DNA from: Clostridium thermobutyricum DSM 4928
GTDB taxonomy: Bacteria; Bacillota; Clostridia; Clostridiales; Clostridiaceae
DNA length: 64,000 nt
NCBI RefSeq assembly: GCF_002050515.1
Contig: NZ_LTAY01000015.1
Coordinates: 23,340-87,339 of the forward strand
Reading direction: 5' to 3'
The notes beneath the pieces were generated by a model that ran no database searches, had not been told where the DNA came from, and saw only the letters and a program-made list of their open reading frames with translations. Numbering within the stretch: position 1 is the stretch's first letter; each line of letters begins with the position of its first letter. The position numbers and the translations under genes were made by a program. Below, piece by piece: positions 8,415 to 16,017 of the stretch.

Positions 8415-10124
8415 ATGGGAAATATAATAGGAATTGATTTAGGAACTACTACTTCGGAGGTTGCATATATAAAAGATGGACATCCTGTAATTATAGGAAA
8501 TGAAAAGTATTGTGATGGAAATATAATGCCATCTGTAGTTACCATAAAAAAAGATGAAATAATAGTTGGGAAAAAAGCAAAGAGACAAATGCTTATAAGA
8601 CCAGAAATAACAGTAAGTGAAATAAAAAGACTTATGGGAACAAATGAGAAGATAGTAATAAATGAAAAGGAATACCTTCCACAACAAATATCAGCAATAA
8701 TATTAAAAGAATTAAAAGAAATGGCAGAAGAGCAAATAGGGAAAGTTGATGAAGCAGTAATAACTGTTCCTGCAAATTTTAATGATATACAAAGAGCGGC
8801 TACAAAGGAAGCAGCACAAATTGCTGGATTAAAAGTAGAAAGAATTATAAATGAGCCAACAGCAGCAGCTATGTATTATGGATTAGAAAATATAGGTAAA
8901 GAAGCTAAAATTTTAGTTTATGATTTAGGTGGAGGAACTTTTGATTGTACAGTTCTTGAACTTTTTTCTGGAATAATGGATGTTAAAGCAAGTAGAGGAG
9001 ATAATCTTTTAGGTGGAAAAGATTTTGATAATAGAATAGAGGAATATATTTTAGAATATATATCTAAAAATACAGAAGTTAACATAGAAAAATTAAGTAA
9101 GAAAAAGAAAAGTGAAATAAAAGAGACAGCAGAAGAGGCTAAGAAAGATTTATCAGTATCCAATAGTACAGACATAATAATAAATAATTTAGGGATAGAT
9201 AAAGAGGGAGAATCTATAGATATAGAATTTGAATTTTCAAGAGATAGATTTAATCAGTTAACAAAAGATCTTATAGAAAAGACAGAAGTAATAGTTGGGG
9301 AAACTCTTCTAGCATCAGGAATAACAGGTAAGGATATAGATATTGTTCTTCTTGTAGGTGGCTCAAGTAGAATGGTAGCTGTTTCAGATATGTTAAAGAA
9401 ATCTTTTGGAGATAAAATTATAAGTAGTGTAAATGCTGATGAAGCAGTAGCACTTGGGGCAGCAGTTCAAGCAGGAATTAAAGATTCTAAAATAAGTTCA
9501 GAAAGTGGACTTATTGTTACAGATGTTTGTAGTTATACACTTGGAGTAGCAGTTGAAGAAAATGAATTTAGTCCAATAATAAAAAGAGATATGAAGTTAC
9601 CAATAATTAAATCAGAAATTTATGTAACTTCTTCTGATGATCAAGAAAGAGTAAATATAAGAGTTTATCAAGGAGAAGAAAAGCTGACTGATGATAATAT
9701 GTTTGTTGGAAACTTTGTCATAGATGGTATTCCAAAGAAAAAAGCTGGAGAAGAAAAAGTAGAGGTAACTTTTGAATATGATTTAAATGGAATGTTAGAT
9801 GTTTCAGTTGAAGTTTTATCAACAGGAAAAAAGAAACATAAACTTATGGCTGTTGAGAGATTAAATGAAAAAGATATAGAAGATCTATCAAAAGATATAA
9901 ATATAAAACAGAAGAATCTAACATGGAAAGATTCAGAACTTTATAATATAGTTAGTGTAAGTATATCAGTAGCTAAAGATAAATTTGAAAAAATGGATAG
10001 TAAAACTTTAGAAAATGTAAATAGTATAATATCTGAAATGAAAACTGCTATTGAAAATGAAGATAAGGATAAAGTAACAAAGTTAGATGATACTCTTACA
10101 GATATCTTATTTGATATAGATTAG
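8415..10124 (+). CDS. Hsp70 family chaperone (auxiliary DnaK/HscC-like)
   Basis: An ATP-dependent chaperone of 569 residues, shorter than housekeeping DnaK (about 610). The nucleotide domain is complete: GIDLGTTTSEVAYI at residues 5-18, LVYDLGGGTFDCTV near 170 and VLLVGGSSRM near 315. The inter-domain linker is unusual: DnaK has VLLLDVTPLSLG, whereas this protein reads LIVTDVCSYTLGV, which resembles HscC-type Hsp70s. The substrate domain follows, but the lid is short and there is no acidic EEVD-like tail. It sits in a four-gene operon with J-like, GrpE-like and TPR products. I infer a specialised chaperone for particular clients rather than the general stress DnaK. No CIRCE or CtsR site was seen upstream of the operon. 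Confidence 0.92.
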   Translation: MGNIIGIDLGTTTSEVAYIKDGHPVIIGNEKYCDGNIMPSVVTIKKDEIIVGKKAKRQMLIRPEITVSEIKRLMGTNEKIVINEKEYLPQQISAIILKELKEMAEEQIGKVDEAVITVPANFNDIQRAATKEAAQIAGLKVERIINEPTAAAMYYGLENIGKEAKILVYDLGGGTFDCTVLELFSGIMDVKASRGDNLLGGKDFDNRIEEYILEYISKNTEVNIEKLSKKKKSEIKETAEEAKKDLSVSNSTDIIINNLGIDKEGESIDIEFEFSRDRFNQLTKDLIEKTEVIVGETLLASGITGKDIDIVLLVGGSSRMVAVSDMLKKSFGDKIISSVNADEAVALGAAVQAGIKDSKISSESGLIVTDVCSYTLGVAVEENEFSPIIKRDMKLPIIKSEIYVTSSDDQERVNIRVYQGEEKLTDDNMFVGNFVIDGIPKKKAGEEKVEVTFEYDLNGMLDVSVEVLSTGKKKHKLMAVERLNEKDIEDLSKDINIKQKNLTWKDSELYNIVSVSISVAKDKFEKMDSKTLENVNSIISEMKTAIENEDKDKVTKLDDTLTDILFDID

Positions 10125-10131
10125 GAGAGAT

Positions 10132-10638
10132 ATGACAGAAGAACTAATTTATAAATATAAAATTATAAGTTTAGATTATATAAAGAATAGAAATATAACT
10201 TTAGCAATAAAGACTTTAGTAGAAGGATTAGAAATAAATAATAAAGATGTAGACTTATTAAATATATTAGGATTATGTTTTTATAAAAAATGTATGTTTA
10301 ATGAAGCGAAGATTGTATTTGAAAGAAGCTTATCTATAACAGCTAGAAATAAAGCTAAAAGATATCTAGATTATATTAATTCAGATAATTTTAAACTTTT
10401 ATTAGTAGATTATAATGAAGGAATAAAGGCTTTAAAGAATAGAGAGTTAAATAAAGCTAAAATATTATTTGAGGATATTATAAAAAGAGAAAATGAATTA
10501 ATTGAACCATATTGTATTTTAACTGAAATATATATTTATGAAAATAAATATGAAGAAGCTAAAGCTTGGTTAGAAATTCTTATGGAAAAAGATATTGGAA
10601 ATGAAAAGATATTAACGTATATTAAATATAAAAAATAG
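10132..10638 (+). CDS. TPR-repeat protein
   Basis: The 168-residue protein holds at least three tetratricopeptide-like helix pairs: residues about 19-55 (ALKTLVEGLEINNKDVD pattern, LLNILGLCFYKKCMFNEA), 60-75 and 95-150 (LNKAKILFEDIIKR, ILTEIYIYENKYEEAKAWLE). It has no signal peptide or membrane segment, so it should be cytoplasmic. The ribosome site AGGAGAG overlaps the Hsp70 stop codon, giving close translational coupling, and a terminator follows. TPR proteins commonly dock peptides or Hsp70 tails, so a client adaptor or co-chaperone role is plausible but inferred only from its position as last gene in the Hsp70 operon. Confidence 0.8.
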   Translation: MTEELIYKYKIISLDYIKNRNITLAIKTLVEGLEINNKDVDLLNILGLCFYKKCMFNEAKIVFERSLSITARNKAKRYLDYINSDNFKLLLVDYNEGIKALKNRELNKAKILFEDIIKRENELIEPYCILTEIYIYENKYEEAKAWLEILMEKDIGNEKILTYIKYKK

Positions 10639-10655
10639 GCTTAAAAAATTTATAT

Positions 10656-10706
10656 AAAGATGTGAAGTTTTACTATTGTTCAAAAAAACTTCATATCTTT
10701 TTTTTA
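10656..10706 (+). terminator. rho-independent terminator of the Hsp70 operon
   Basis: AAAGATGTGAAGTTTT pairs with AAAACTTCATATCTTT (one G-T wobble) and is followed by a run of T. Confidence 0.88.
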
Positions 10707-10743
10707 TAATTAATTGGATATAGATTAAACCTTGGAGGAAATT

Positions 10744-12165
10744 ATGAGTAAGAAAAAGATCACTAAAATAATAGGCGCTCTTGTTGTAATAGGAATAATT
10801 ATAGGCGGAGGATATGCTATTAATCATAGAAATTCACATAAAGTAAGTAAAGATCTTGAATTGACGCTTTCAGGCACACCAGAAACAATGAATCCCTTTT
10901 ATGTAAGTTCAAGTAACGCTTTATTTGTTTCAGATATGTTATATGAACCAATTTATAATTTAAATAATGATGGATCAATTAATTGTGATGGATTAGCTAA
11001 AAATATAGTACATACAAAAGATGAAAAAACTTATACAGTTACGCTATATAAAGATTTAAAATGGTCTGATGGGCAACCGGTAACAGCAAATGATTTAATA
11101 TATTCATTTAATGAAATGATGAATCCTAAAAATAATATAAAATTAAGAGAGAAATTTCTTATAAATAATGAACCAATTAAAATAAAGAAAATAAATGATT
11201 TAACTGTTGAATTTGATTTGCCAGAGCCTTCTAAAGATTTTATTGGAAATTTAGCACTTTTCCATCCTATACCAGAGCATATATATAAAGGTGTTATTGA
11301 TTTAAAAAATTCACCAGAAAATAATAAGCATGTTACAGATGGACCTTATATGTTCCAAAGTGAAGAGAAGGGAAAAGATTTAATTCTTGTAAGAAATCCT
11401 TACTATGAAAAAAATCATTCAAAAGTAGAAAAGATTACATTTAATGTAGAACCAGAAACAAATTCAGGAATAGTTAATGTTATGGCATTTAATCTTAACA
11501 ATAAAGCATTAAGTAATATAAAGGTTAGAGAAGCAATTAGTTATGCATTAAATAGAAAAGATTTATCACAATCAAAATATGAAAATAGTAGATATATACA
11601 AGATGCATATTCAATTTTTACACCTTCAACAGAATATTATAATAATAATGTAGTAGAGTACAATCATGATTTAAACAAAGCTAAAGAATTAATGAAAGAA
11701 TCAGGAGAACATAATTTAACATTAAAATTAACATATGAAGCAGGAGCTAAAGCAGCTGCAAGTGAAGCTTTAGTAGTTAAAAATAATTTAGCTAAAATAG
11801 GAATTAATATTATGCTTCAGCCTTTAGCAGAAAATGAATTTAACAAAGAAGTTTCAAATCCTAAGAGTGGAGAATATGATTTAGCTATTACTTCATATAA
11901 TGAAGGAACTAATCCAAATAATTATGCCCAATTAGTTATTACAAATGGAGCTAAGAATATTTCAGGATTTAATAATATAGAAGTAGATAGACTGTTTAAA
12001 GATGCAGAAAATACAAAGAATAAAGTGGAAAAAGAAAAATTATATGGACAAATACAAGATATAATTGCAAGAGAAATACCAATTTATACAATAAATTATC
12101 AACAAAATATAGATAGTATTTCTAAGGATGTATTAAAAGTTGGTATGTCAGGAATAGTTATGTAG
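10744..12165 (+). CDS. peptide/nickel-type solute-binding protein (SBP family 5), internally shortened, orphan
   Basis: An OppA/DppA-like protein of 473 residues. Recognisable parts are TLSGTPETMNPFYVSSSNAL at the mature N-terminus, LKWSDGQPVTANDLIYSF, DGPYMF, VREAISYALNRKDL and the C-terminal EIPIYTINYQQN. In the family about 40-50 residues, including the conserved AL-x-x-G-E-I-D segment, lie between KITF-x-V and the F-N-x-x-x-x-L strand; here KITFNVEPETNSG is followed almost at once by VMAFNLNNKALSNIKVREA. The N-terminus has one hydrophobic segment but no lipobox cysteine. No permease or ATPase genes adjoin it. The start at 10744 follows GGAGGA. It may have lost transport function or become a membrane-anchored peptide binder. 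Confidence 0.85.
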   Translation: MSKKKITKIIGALVVIGIIIGGGYAINHRNSHKVSKDLELTLSGTPETMNPFYVSSSNALFVSDMLYEPIYNLNNDGSINCDGLAKNIVHTKDEKTYTVTLYKDLKWSDGQPVTANDLIYSFNEMMNPKNNIKLREKFLINNEPIKIKKINDLTVEFDLPEPSKDFIGNLALFHPIPEHIYKGVIDLKNSPENNKHVTDGPYMFQSEEKGKDLILVRNPYYEKNHSKVEKITFNVEPETNSGIVNVMAFNLNNKALSNIKVREAISYALNRKDLSQSKYENSRYIQDAYSIFTPSTEYYNNNVVEYNHDLNKAKELMKESGEHNLTLKLTYEAGAKAAASEALVVKNNLAKIGINIMLQPLAENEFNKEVSNPKSGEYDLAITSYNEGTNPNNYAQLVITNGAKNISGFNNIEVDRLFKDAENTKNKVEKEKLYGQIQDIIAREIPIYTINYQQNIDSISKDVLKVGMSGIVM

Positions 12166-12190
12166 ACTATGATAAATTTAATATTAATAT

Positions 12191-12236
12191 AAAATAACCC
12201 CCTCTAGATTTATTTAAACTAGAGGGGGTTATTTTT
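12191..12236. terminator. bidirectional terminator
   Basis: A stem built on AACCCCCTCTAG / CTAGAGGGGGTT with A- and T-rich flanks lies between the convergent binding-protein gene and the permease gene. It is one of the most GC-rich hairpins in the window. Confidence 0.94.
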
Positions 12237-13533
12237 ATTTAAATTCTATGTTTTTACGTTTATTATAATATCTCATAAAGAAATAAAGTGGAATTGCAAG
12301 AATTAATCCGCCAAGTCCCCAAACAATTTCTTGAAGATCTGATTGTGTAAGAATCCATACACTAACGGCCATAGCTATTATAGGAATTACAGGTCCAAAT
12401 GGAATTTTAAATGAACCATCTAATTCAGGACGTTTTTTTCTTAATACTAACACTGCAAGACAAGTAGGTAAGTATTGAGCAAATCTAGAAATTGAACTTA
12501 TTAAAGCTAAATGAGTAAAACTTCCTGATAAAGCTATTGGAATAGTTATTATAGTACTAACTATTACAGAAACATAAGGAACTCCTCTTGAATCTGTTTT
12601 TGCCATAATTCTAGGGAAAAGTCCATCATTAGCTAAAGCCATTCCAAGTCTAGGTGTAAGGAAAGCTTGTGTTGCATTTATTCCTATTATTGAAACAAGT
12701 ATACCAAGACTTACAAGTATTCCACCAAAAGGTCCCAGAATTTCAGAAGATGCTGTAGCAACTGGAGTAAGGTCTGTTGCTAATTTAGGACCAAGAATAC
12801 CAATTGAAATTGCTTGTATAAGCATATAAATAACTGATACAAGAAGCATAACAACTACAATAGCTTTAGGTATATTTTTACTTGGGCTATCCATATCTTC
12901 GGCAGCTAAAGCTATACTTTCAAATCCAGTAAAGGAGAAGAAAATTAAAAGAGCAGCTGAACCAAAAGATCCATGTGTATATGTACCATGTGGAAATACT
13001 GGAGTAAAGTTTCCACCTTTTATAAAAAATATTCCTACTGCAATGAAAATAACTAAAGGAATTAATTTACCTATAGTTGAAACATTAATTACTATTTTAG
13101 AAAGATTAACACCAGCTAAATTCATTATTGCAAGTAAAATTAAAAGACCAATAATTAGAATATCTTTTGTAATCCCATGTGATGCAGCTGGGAAAAATAC
13201 TGAAAGAGCAGTAGTAAATCCAACTGCCATAGTTGCTGCTGCAATTATACATATTGCGTATGTCATAAATCCAACTTCAAAAGCAGGGAATATTCCAAAA
13301 GCTTCTTTAGTATAAAGGTAAGGACCACCATTATTTTTGAATTTACCACCAACTTCAGCAAAACATAAAGCAATAGTAATTGCAAGAAATGCATCAAATA
13401 AAATTACACCTAAACTAGCAGGTCCAATTAAAGCCATAGCTTTATTTGGTAATAGAAAGATACCACTTCCAACAATAGCATTGAATCCAAGAAGAACAAT
13501 GCTCAGAAAACCAATTTTAGATTTTTTACTCAT
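12235..13533 (-). CDS. amino acid permease (APC superfamily)
   Basis: This 432-residue protein has about 12 membrane segments. The N-terminal motif GFNAIVGSGIFLLP is the unwound TM1 substrate site of APC transporters, and FFSFTGFESIALAAEDM is the conserved TM6 region. It should import or exchange an amino acid across the cytoplasmic membrane. The substrate is not clear from sequence. It is co-directional with the amidohydrolase gene at 13604, 70 bp upstream on its strand, and no terminator intervenes, so both lie behind the T-box leader at 14371-14640. Its own ribosome site is unusual: the strong AAGGAGG is 45 bp away, beyond a 12-bp hairpin (see 13541-13571). Confidence 0.9.
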   Translation of the reverse strand: MSKKSKIGFLSIVLLGFNAIVGSGIFLLPNKAMALIGPASLGVILFDAFLAITIALCFAEVGGKFKNNGGPYLYTKEAFGIFPAFEVGFMTYAICIIAAATMAVGFTTALSVFFPAASHGITKDILIIGLLILLAIMNLAGVNLSKIVINVSTIGKLIPLVIFIAVGIFFIKGGNFTPVFPHGTYTHGSFGSAALLIFFSFTGFESIALAAEDMDSPSKNIPKAIVVVMLLVSVIYMLIQAISIGILGPKLATDLTPVATASSEILGPFGGILVSLGILVSIIGINATQAFLTPRLGMALANDGLFPRIMAKTDSRGVPYVSVIVSTIITIPIALSGSFTHLALISSISRFAQYLPTCLAVLVLRKKRPELDGSFKIPFGPVIPIIAMAVSVWILTQSDLQEIVWGLGGLILAIPLYFFMRYYNKRKNIEFK

Positions 13534-13574
13534 TAAATTACTGCTACATAAAGAGGTAATTTATGTAGCAGCAT
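13533..13574 (-). CDS. possible 13-codon leader peptide coupled to the permease start
   Basis: An ATG at 13574 follows AAGGAGGTGG directly and opens a 13-residue frame, MLLHKLPLYVAVI. Its TAA stop shares its last A with the permease ATG (TAATG at 13535-13531). This is the layout of termination-reinitiation coupling. The gap between GGAGG and this ATG is short (3 bp), so efficient use of the frame is uncertain. The alternative is that the hairpin inside it simply loops out to bring the ribosome site closer to the permease start. Confidence 0.4.
   Translation of the reverse strand: MLLHKLPLYVAVI
13541..13571 (-). promoter_or_regulatory. perfect 12-bp hairpin between ribosome site and permease start
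   Basis: CTGCTACATAAA at 13541-13552 and TTTATGTAGCAG at 13560-13571 are exact reverse complements with a 7-nt loop. On the minus strand the order is AAGGAGGTGG (13584-13575), hairpin, seven bases, permease ATG. No T-run follows, so it is not a terminator. If folded, the effective spacing between ribosome site and ATG falls from 44 to about 13 nt. Confidence 0.7.
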
Positions 13575-13603
13575 CCACCTCCTTTTTCTTCTGTTTAAAA
13601 GTA

Positions 13604-14329
13604 TTAGCATTTAGAAATAAAATATTTAAAGAGATCTAATGTTTTAGAGTCACTAGCTGCCATTATTTCAGGATGCCATTGAACTCCTAAAAGAAAATTA
13701 TCTTCATCTATTTTTTCAATTGCTTCTATAGTTCCATCAAGGGACTTAGCAGTAATTTTAAAACCATCAGCAACTTTTTTTATTCCTTGATGATGAAATG
13801 AATTTACTCTATATTCTTTCCCAAAAACATTAAAAAGATTAGAATCTTCAGTAATATTAATTTTATGATATCCTTTATGAGGATCACCTTTTTGAACATG
13901 ATTTATATTACATGAATCAAATTCAGAAAGATCTTGATAAAGAGTTCCTCCATTAGCAACATTTAAAAGTTGATGACCTCTACAAATACCTAGGTAAGGA
14001 ATCTTAGCCTTTGTAGCCATTTCTAAAAGAGTAAATTCAAATTCATCTCTTTCATTTGAAATAATGCTAAGAAGAGGATGAGGTTCTTCACCATATCTAT
14101 TAGGATCAATATCATAGCCACCAGTTATGATTAATCCATCAATTAAATCAACTTGTTCTTTGATTATATCTCTGTCTGTAGTTGCAGGAATTAATATAGG
14201 AATTCCCCCAGCTAGTTTTACGGCTTCTACATATTCAGTAAAAATTCTTTGAACTGTAAAACCAGGAAAAGAATCATTATCTTTAGTGTTTACTATATTA
14301 CAAGATATACCTATAATTTTTTTCTTCAT
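13604..14329 (-). CDS. class I glutamine amidotransferase-like hydrolase (peptidase C26, PuuD/gamma-glutamyl hydrolase type)
   Basis: The 241-residue protein is a stand-alone GATase fold. The nucleophile elbow is GICRGHQLLNVANGG (Cys near residue 114), and the catalytic His-Glu pair sits in LLGVQWHPE near residue 223. The order TGGYDIDPNRYGEEPHP, RDEFEFTLL, GICRGHQ, HHQG and WHPE is that of gamma-glutamyl-GABA hydrolase (PuuD) and related C26 enzymes, which cleave gamma-glutamyl amides in the cytoplasm. GGAGG stands 7 bp before the ATG at 14329. It is the first gene after a T-box leader and is followed by an amino-acid permease, so it probably releases or recycles an amino acid from a gamma-glutamyl conjugate. 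The natural substrate is unknown. Confidence 0.88.
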   Translation of the reverse strand: MKKKIIGISCNIVNTKDNDSFPGFTVQRIFTEYVEAVKLAGGIPILIPATTDRDIIKEQVDLIDGLIITGGYDIDPNRYGEEPHPLLSIISNERDEFEFTLLEMATKAKIPYLGICRGHQLLNVANGGTLYQDLSEFDSCNINHVQKGDPHKGYHKINITEDSNLFNVFGKEYRVNSFHHQGIKKVADGFKITAKSLDGTIEAIEKIDEDNFLLGVQWHPEIMAASDSKTLDLFKYFISKC

Positions 14330-14370
14330 GATTATACCTCCATTTAATTTTGTATATTATATTATATGCA

Positions 14371-14640
14371 ATAAAAGGACTTCTCTCTAAAGTATAGAGA
14401 CCCAATTTTGGGCGGTTCCACTCTACTTTAGACAAAAGTCCCTCAATGAATTTAAAATTCTAGCTATAAGGTAGCAATCCTGCCAAACTACTTAATTTCA
14501 TAAGGCATACTCCATAGCGCAATAAAAAAAGTTACTAAGTTAAATCTCTCACCAAAATGATTTATTCTCTGTGACTTTTAGCTTTTTAAATCTCTATTTC
14601 AACGTATCCGACTATTCTTATCTGATTAAAAAATTTGTTA
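14371..14640 (-). promoter_or_regulatory. T-box riboswitch leader (tRNA-sensing)
   Basis: The minus-strand leader carries the T-box core GAGTGGAACCGCC (14423-14411). The alternative terminator is built from GGACTT (14442-14437) and AAGTCC (14382-14377), with an inner CTAAAGTAGAG / CTCTATACTTTAG stem and then TTTTAT. Stem I closes with TTAAT (14629-14625) and ATAAG (14621-14617) pairing with CTTAT (14504-14500) and ATTAA (14496-14492). A GGTGAGAGATTT segment matches the conserved stem I apical region. Uncharged tRNA pairing with the T-box would favour read-through into the amidohydrolase and permease genes. The specifier codon is not certain; a UAU in the 3' arm near 14510 is one candidate. 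Confidence 0.88.
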
Positions 14641-14645
14641 AATAC

Positions 14646-14673
14646 ATTATATCAATTGAAAAATTCTTGTCAA
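14646..14673 (-). promoter_or_regulatory. consensus sigma-A promoter of the T-box operon
   Basis: On the minus strand TTGACA (14673-14668) and TATAAT (14651-14646) are both perfect, with a 16-bp spacer. Transcription would start near 14639, just before the T-box stem I. Confidence 0.9.
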
Positions 14674-14772
14674 TATAAAAAAATTTAATAAAAATAAATA
14701 TTACAGAATTGTAAACACATAAAAAAGAAAATATGGTAAAATGTAGACAAAGAATTTTTGAGGAGGAACAGT

Positions 14773-15891
14773 ATGAATATTTGTATTATAGGAGCAGGAA
14801 ATATAGGAACTTACTTAGCAAGTTTTATAGGTTTAAATGAGAATAATAAAGTATGGTTACATACTTCAAAAGTTGATATGTTTGATGGATTTATTGACTT
14901 AATAGAAGAAGAAAAAAATTTAGAACATAGAGTTAAACTTCATAAAGTTGTTGATAATTATAAAGAAGGAGTAGAAGAAGCAGACATAATTCTTGTTACA
15001 TATCCTTCATTTATGCTAGAAAAAGCTTTAAATGAAATTATAAAATATATAAAACCTGGAGCAGCAATAGGTATAATTCCAGGATTTGGTGGAGTTGAAT
15101 TTTTTAAAGATAAATTTTTAGAAAAAGGTTGTACTTTCTTTGGCAGTCAAAGAGTTCCATCTATTACAAGATTAAAAGAATATGGTAAGAGTGTTTATTT
15201 AAAAGAAAGAAATCCTTTTATGAAAATAGGTGCATTTCCAAAGGAAAAATGTAGTGAAATTGCAGATATAATGACTAAATTAATAGATATTCCTTGTATA
15301 CCTTTAGAAAGTTATTTAGCTATAACATTATCACCTTCAAATCCAATTTTTCATCCATCTAGACTTTATGAATTATTTAAAGATCATCATGATGAAAAAG
15401 TATATGATGAGCATTCATTATTTTATGAAGGATGGGGAGATTTTGCATCAAAATGCTTAATTAATCTTGATAAAGAATTAGAAGATGTAACTAAAGCTTT
15501 AATAAATAATCCATCTAGTGAATTTGAAAGAATAAAATCTAGATTTAATATAGAGCATCCATCTGAATTAACAGAAAAAATTAGGACAGCACCAGGATTT
15601 ATAGGAATAAAGACTCCAATGATAGAGTGTGAAAATGGGTTTAAACCAAATTTAGAGTCAAGATACTTCATAGAAGATTTAGAGTTTGGAACATGTATTA
15701 TAAAGGGATTCGCAGAAGTTTTAAATGTGAAAACACCTTTAACAGATGAAATAATAATGTGGGGACAAAAATTATTAAATAAAGAATACTTGGTAGATGG
15801 TAAATTAATAGGGAAGGATTCAAAAGAATTATTAATTCCTAGAAATTTAAATTTAAATACAAGAGAAGATATTCTAAATTATTATAAATAA
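14773..15891 (+). CDS. NAD/NADP octopine/nopaline dehydrogenase family protein
   Basis: A two-domain oxidoreductase of 372 residues. Residues 1-180 form a Rossmann fold with the dinucleotide loop GAGNIGTYLA at the very start. The C-terminal part is the opine-dehydrogenase helical domain, with SPSNPIFHPSRLYELF carrying the conserved histidine. The family reductively joins an amino acid to a keto acid, or acts on related substrates. The ATG at 14773 is chosen because GGAGGA lies 7 bp upstream and it puts the GxGxxG loop at the canonical position; an upstream in-frame start lacks a site. It is monocistronic, divergent from the T-box operon, with a strong terminator. The physiological product in clostridia is not known to me. 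Confidence 0.85.
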   Translation: MNICIIGAGNIGTYLASFIGLNENNKVWLHTSKVDMFDGFIDLIEEEKNLEHRVKLHKVVDNYKEGVEEADIILVTYPSFMLEKALNEIIKYIKPGAAIGIIPGFGGVEFFKDKFLEKGCTFFGSQRVPSITRLKEYGKSVYLKERNPFMKIGAFPKEKCSEIADIMTKLIDIPCIPLESYLAITLSPSNPIFHPSRLYELFKDHHDEKVYDEHSLFYEGWGDFASKCLINLDKELEDVTKALINNPSSEFERIKSRFNIEHPSELTEKIRTAPGFIGIKTPMIECENGFKPNLESRYFIEDLEFGTCIIKGFAEVLNVKTPLTDEIIMWGQKLLNKEYLVDGKLIGKDSKELLIPRNLNLNTREDILNYYK

Positions 15892-15896
15892 ATTAG

Positions 15897-15929
15897 AGAC
15901 GCAGAATAAAATATTCTGCGTCTTTTTTA
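15897..15929 (+). terminator. rho-independent terminator
   Basis: AGACGCAGAATA pairs with TATTCTGCGTCT around a short AT loop and is followed by six T; it ends the opine-dehydrogenase-like transcript. Confidence 0.93.
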
Positions 15930-15932
15930 GTT

Positions 15933-15949
15933 TGTAAATAAAGTGTAAA
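15933..15949 (+). promoter_or_regulatory. WalR (YycF)-type box
   Basis: TGTAAA (15933-15938), five bases, TGTAAA (15944-15949) is an exact match to the WalR consensus TGTWAH-N5-TGTWAH. It lies 69 bp before a secreted lysozyme-like gene, just upstream of a possible -35 TTGTAG (15955) and -10 TAATAT (15978), which is an activator-like position. Confidence 0.55.
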
Positions 15950-16017
15950 AAGCATTGTAGAGGGATAAAATAACTTTTAATATTAATATATACAGAAGAA
16001 AGAGGGGTAACTTTGAA

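Noticed and set aside
14371..14640. Lysine or another metabolite riboswitch upstream of the amidohydrolase gene
   Set aside because: The GTGGAACCGC core inside an antiterminator/terminator pair is specific to T-box leaders, and no lysine-riboswitch core was found.
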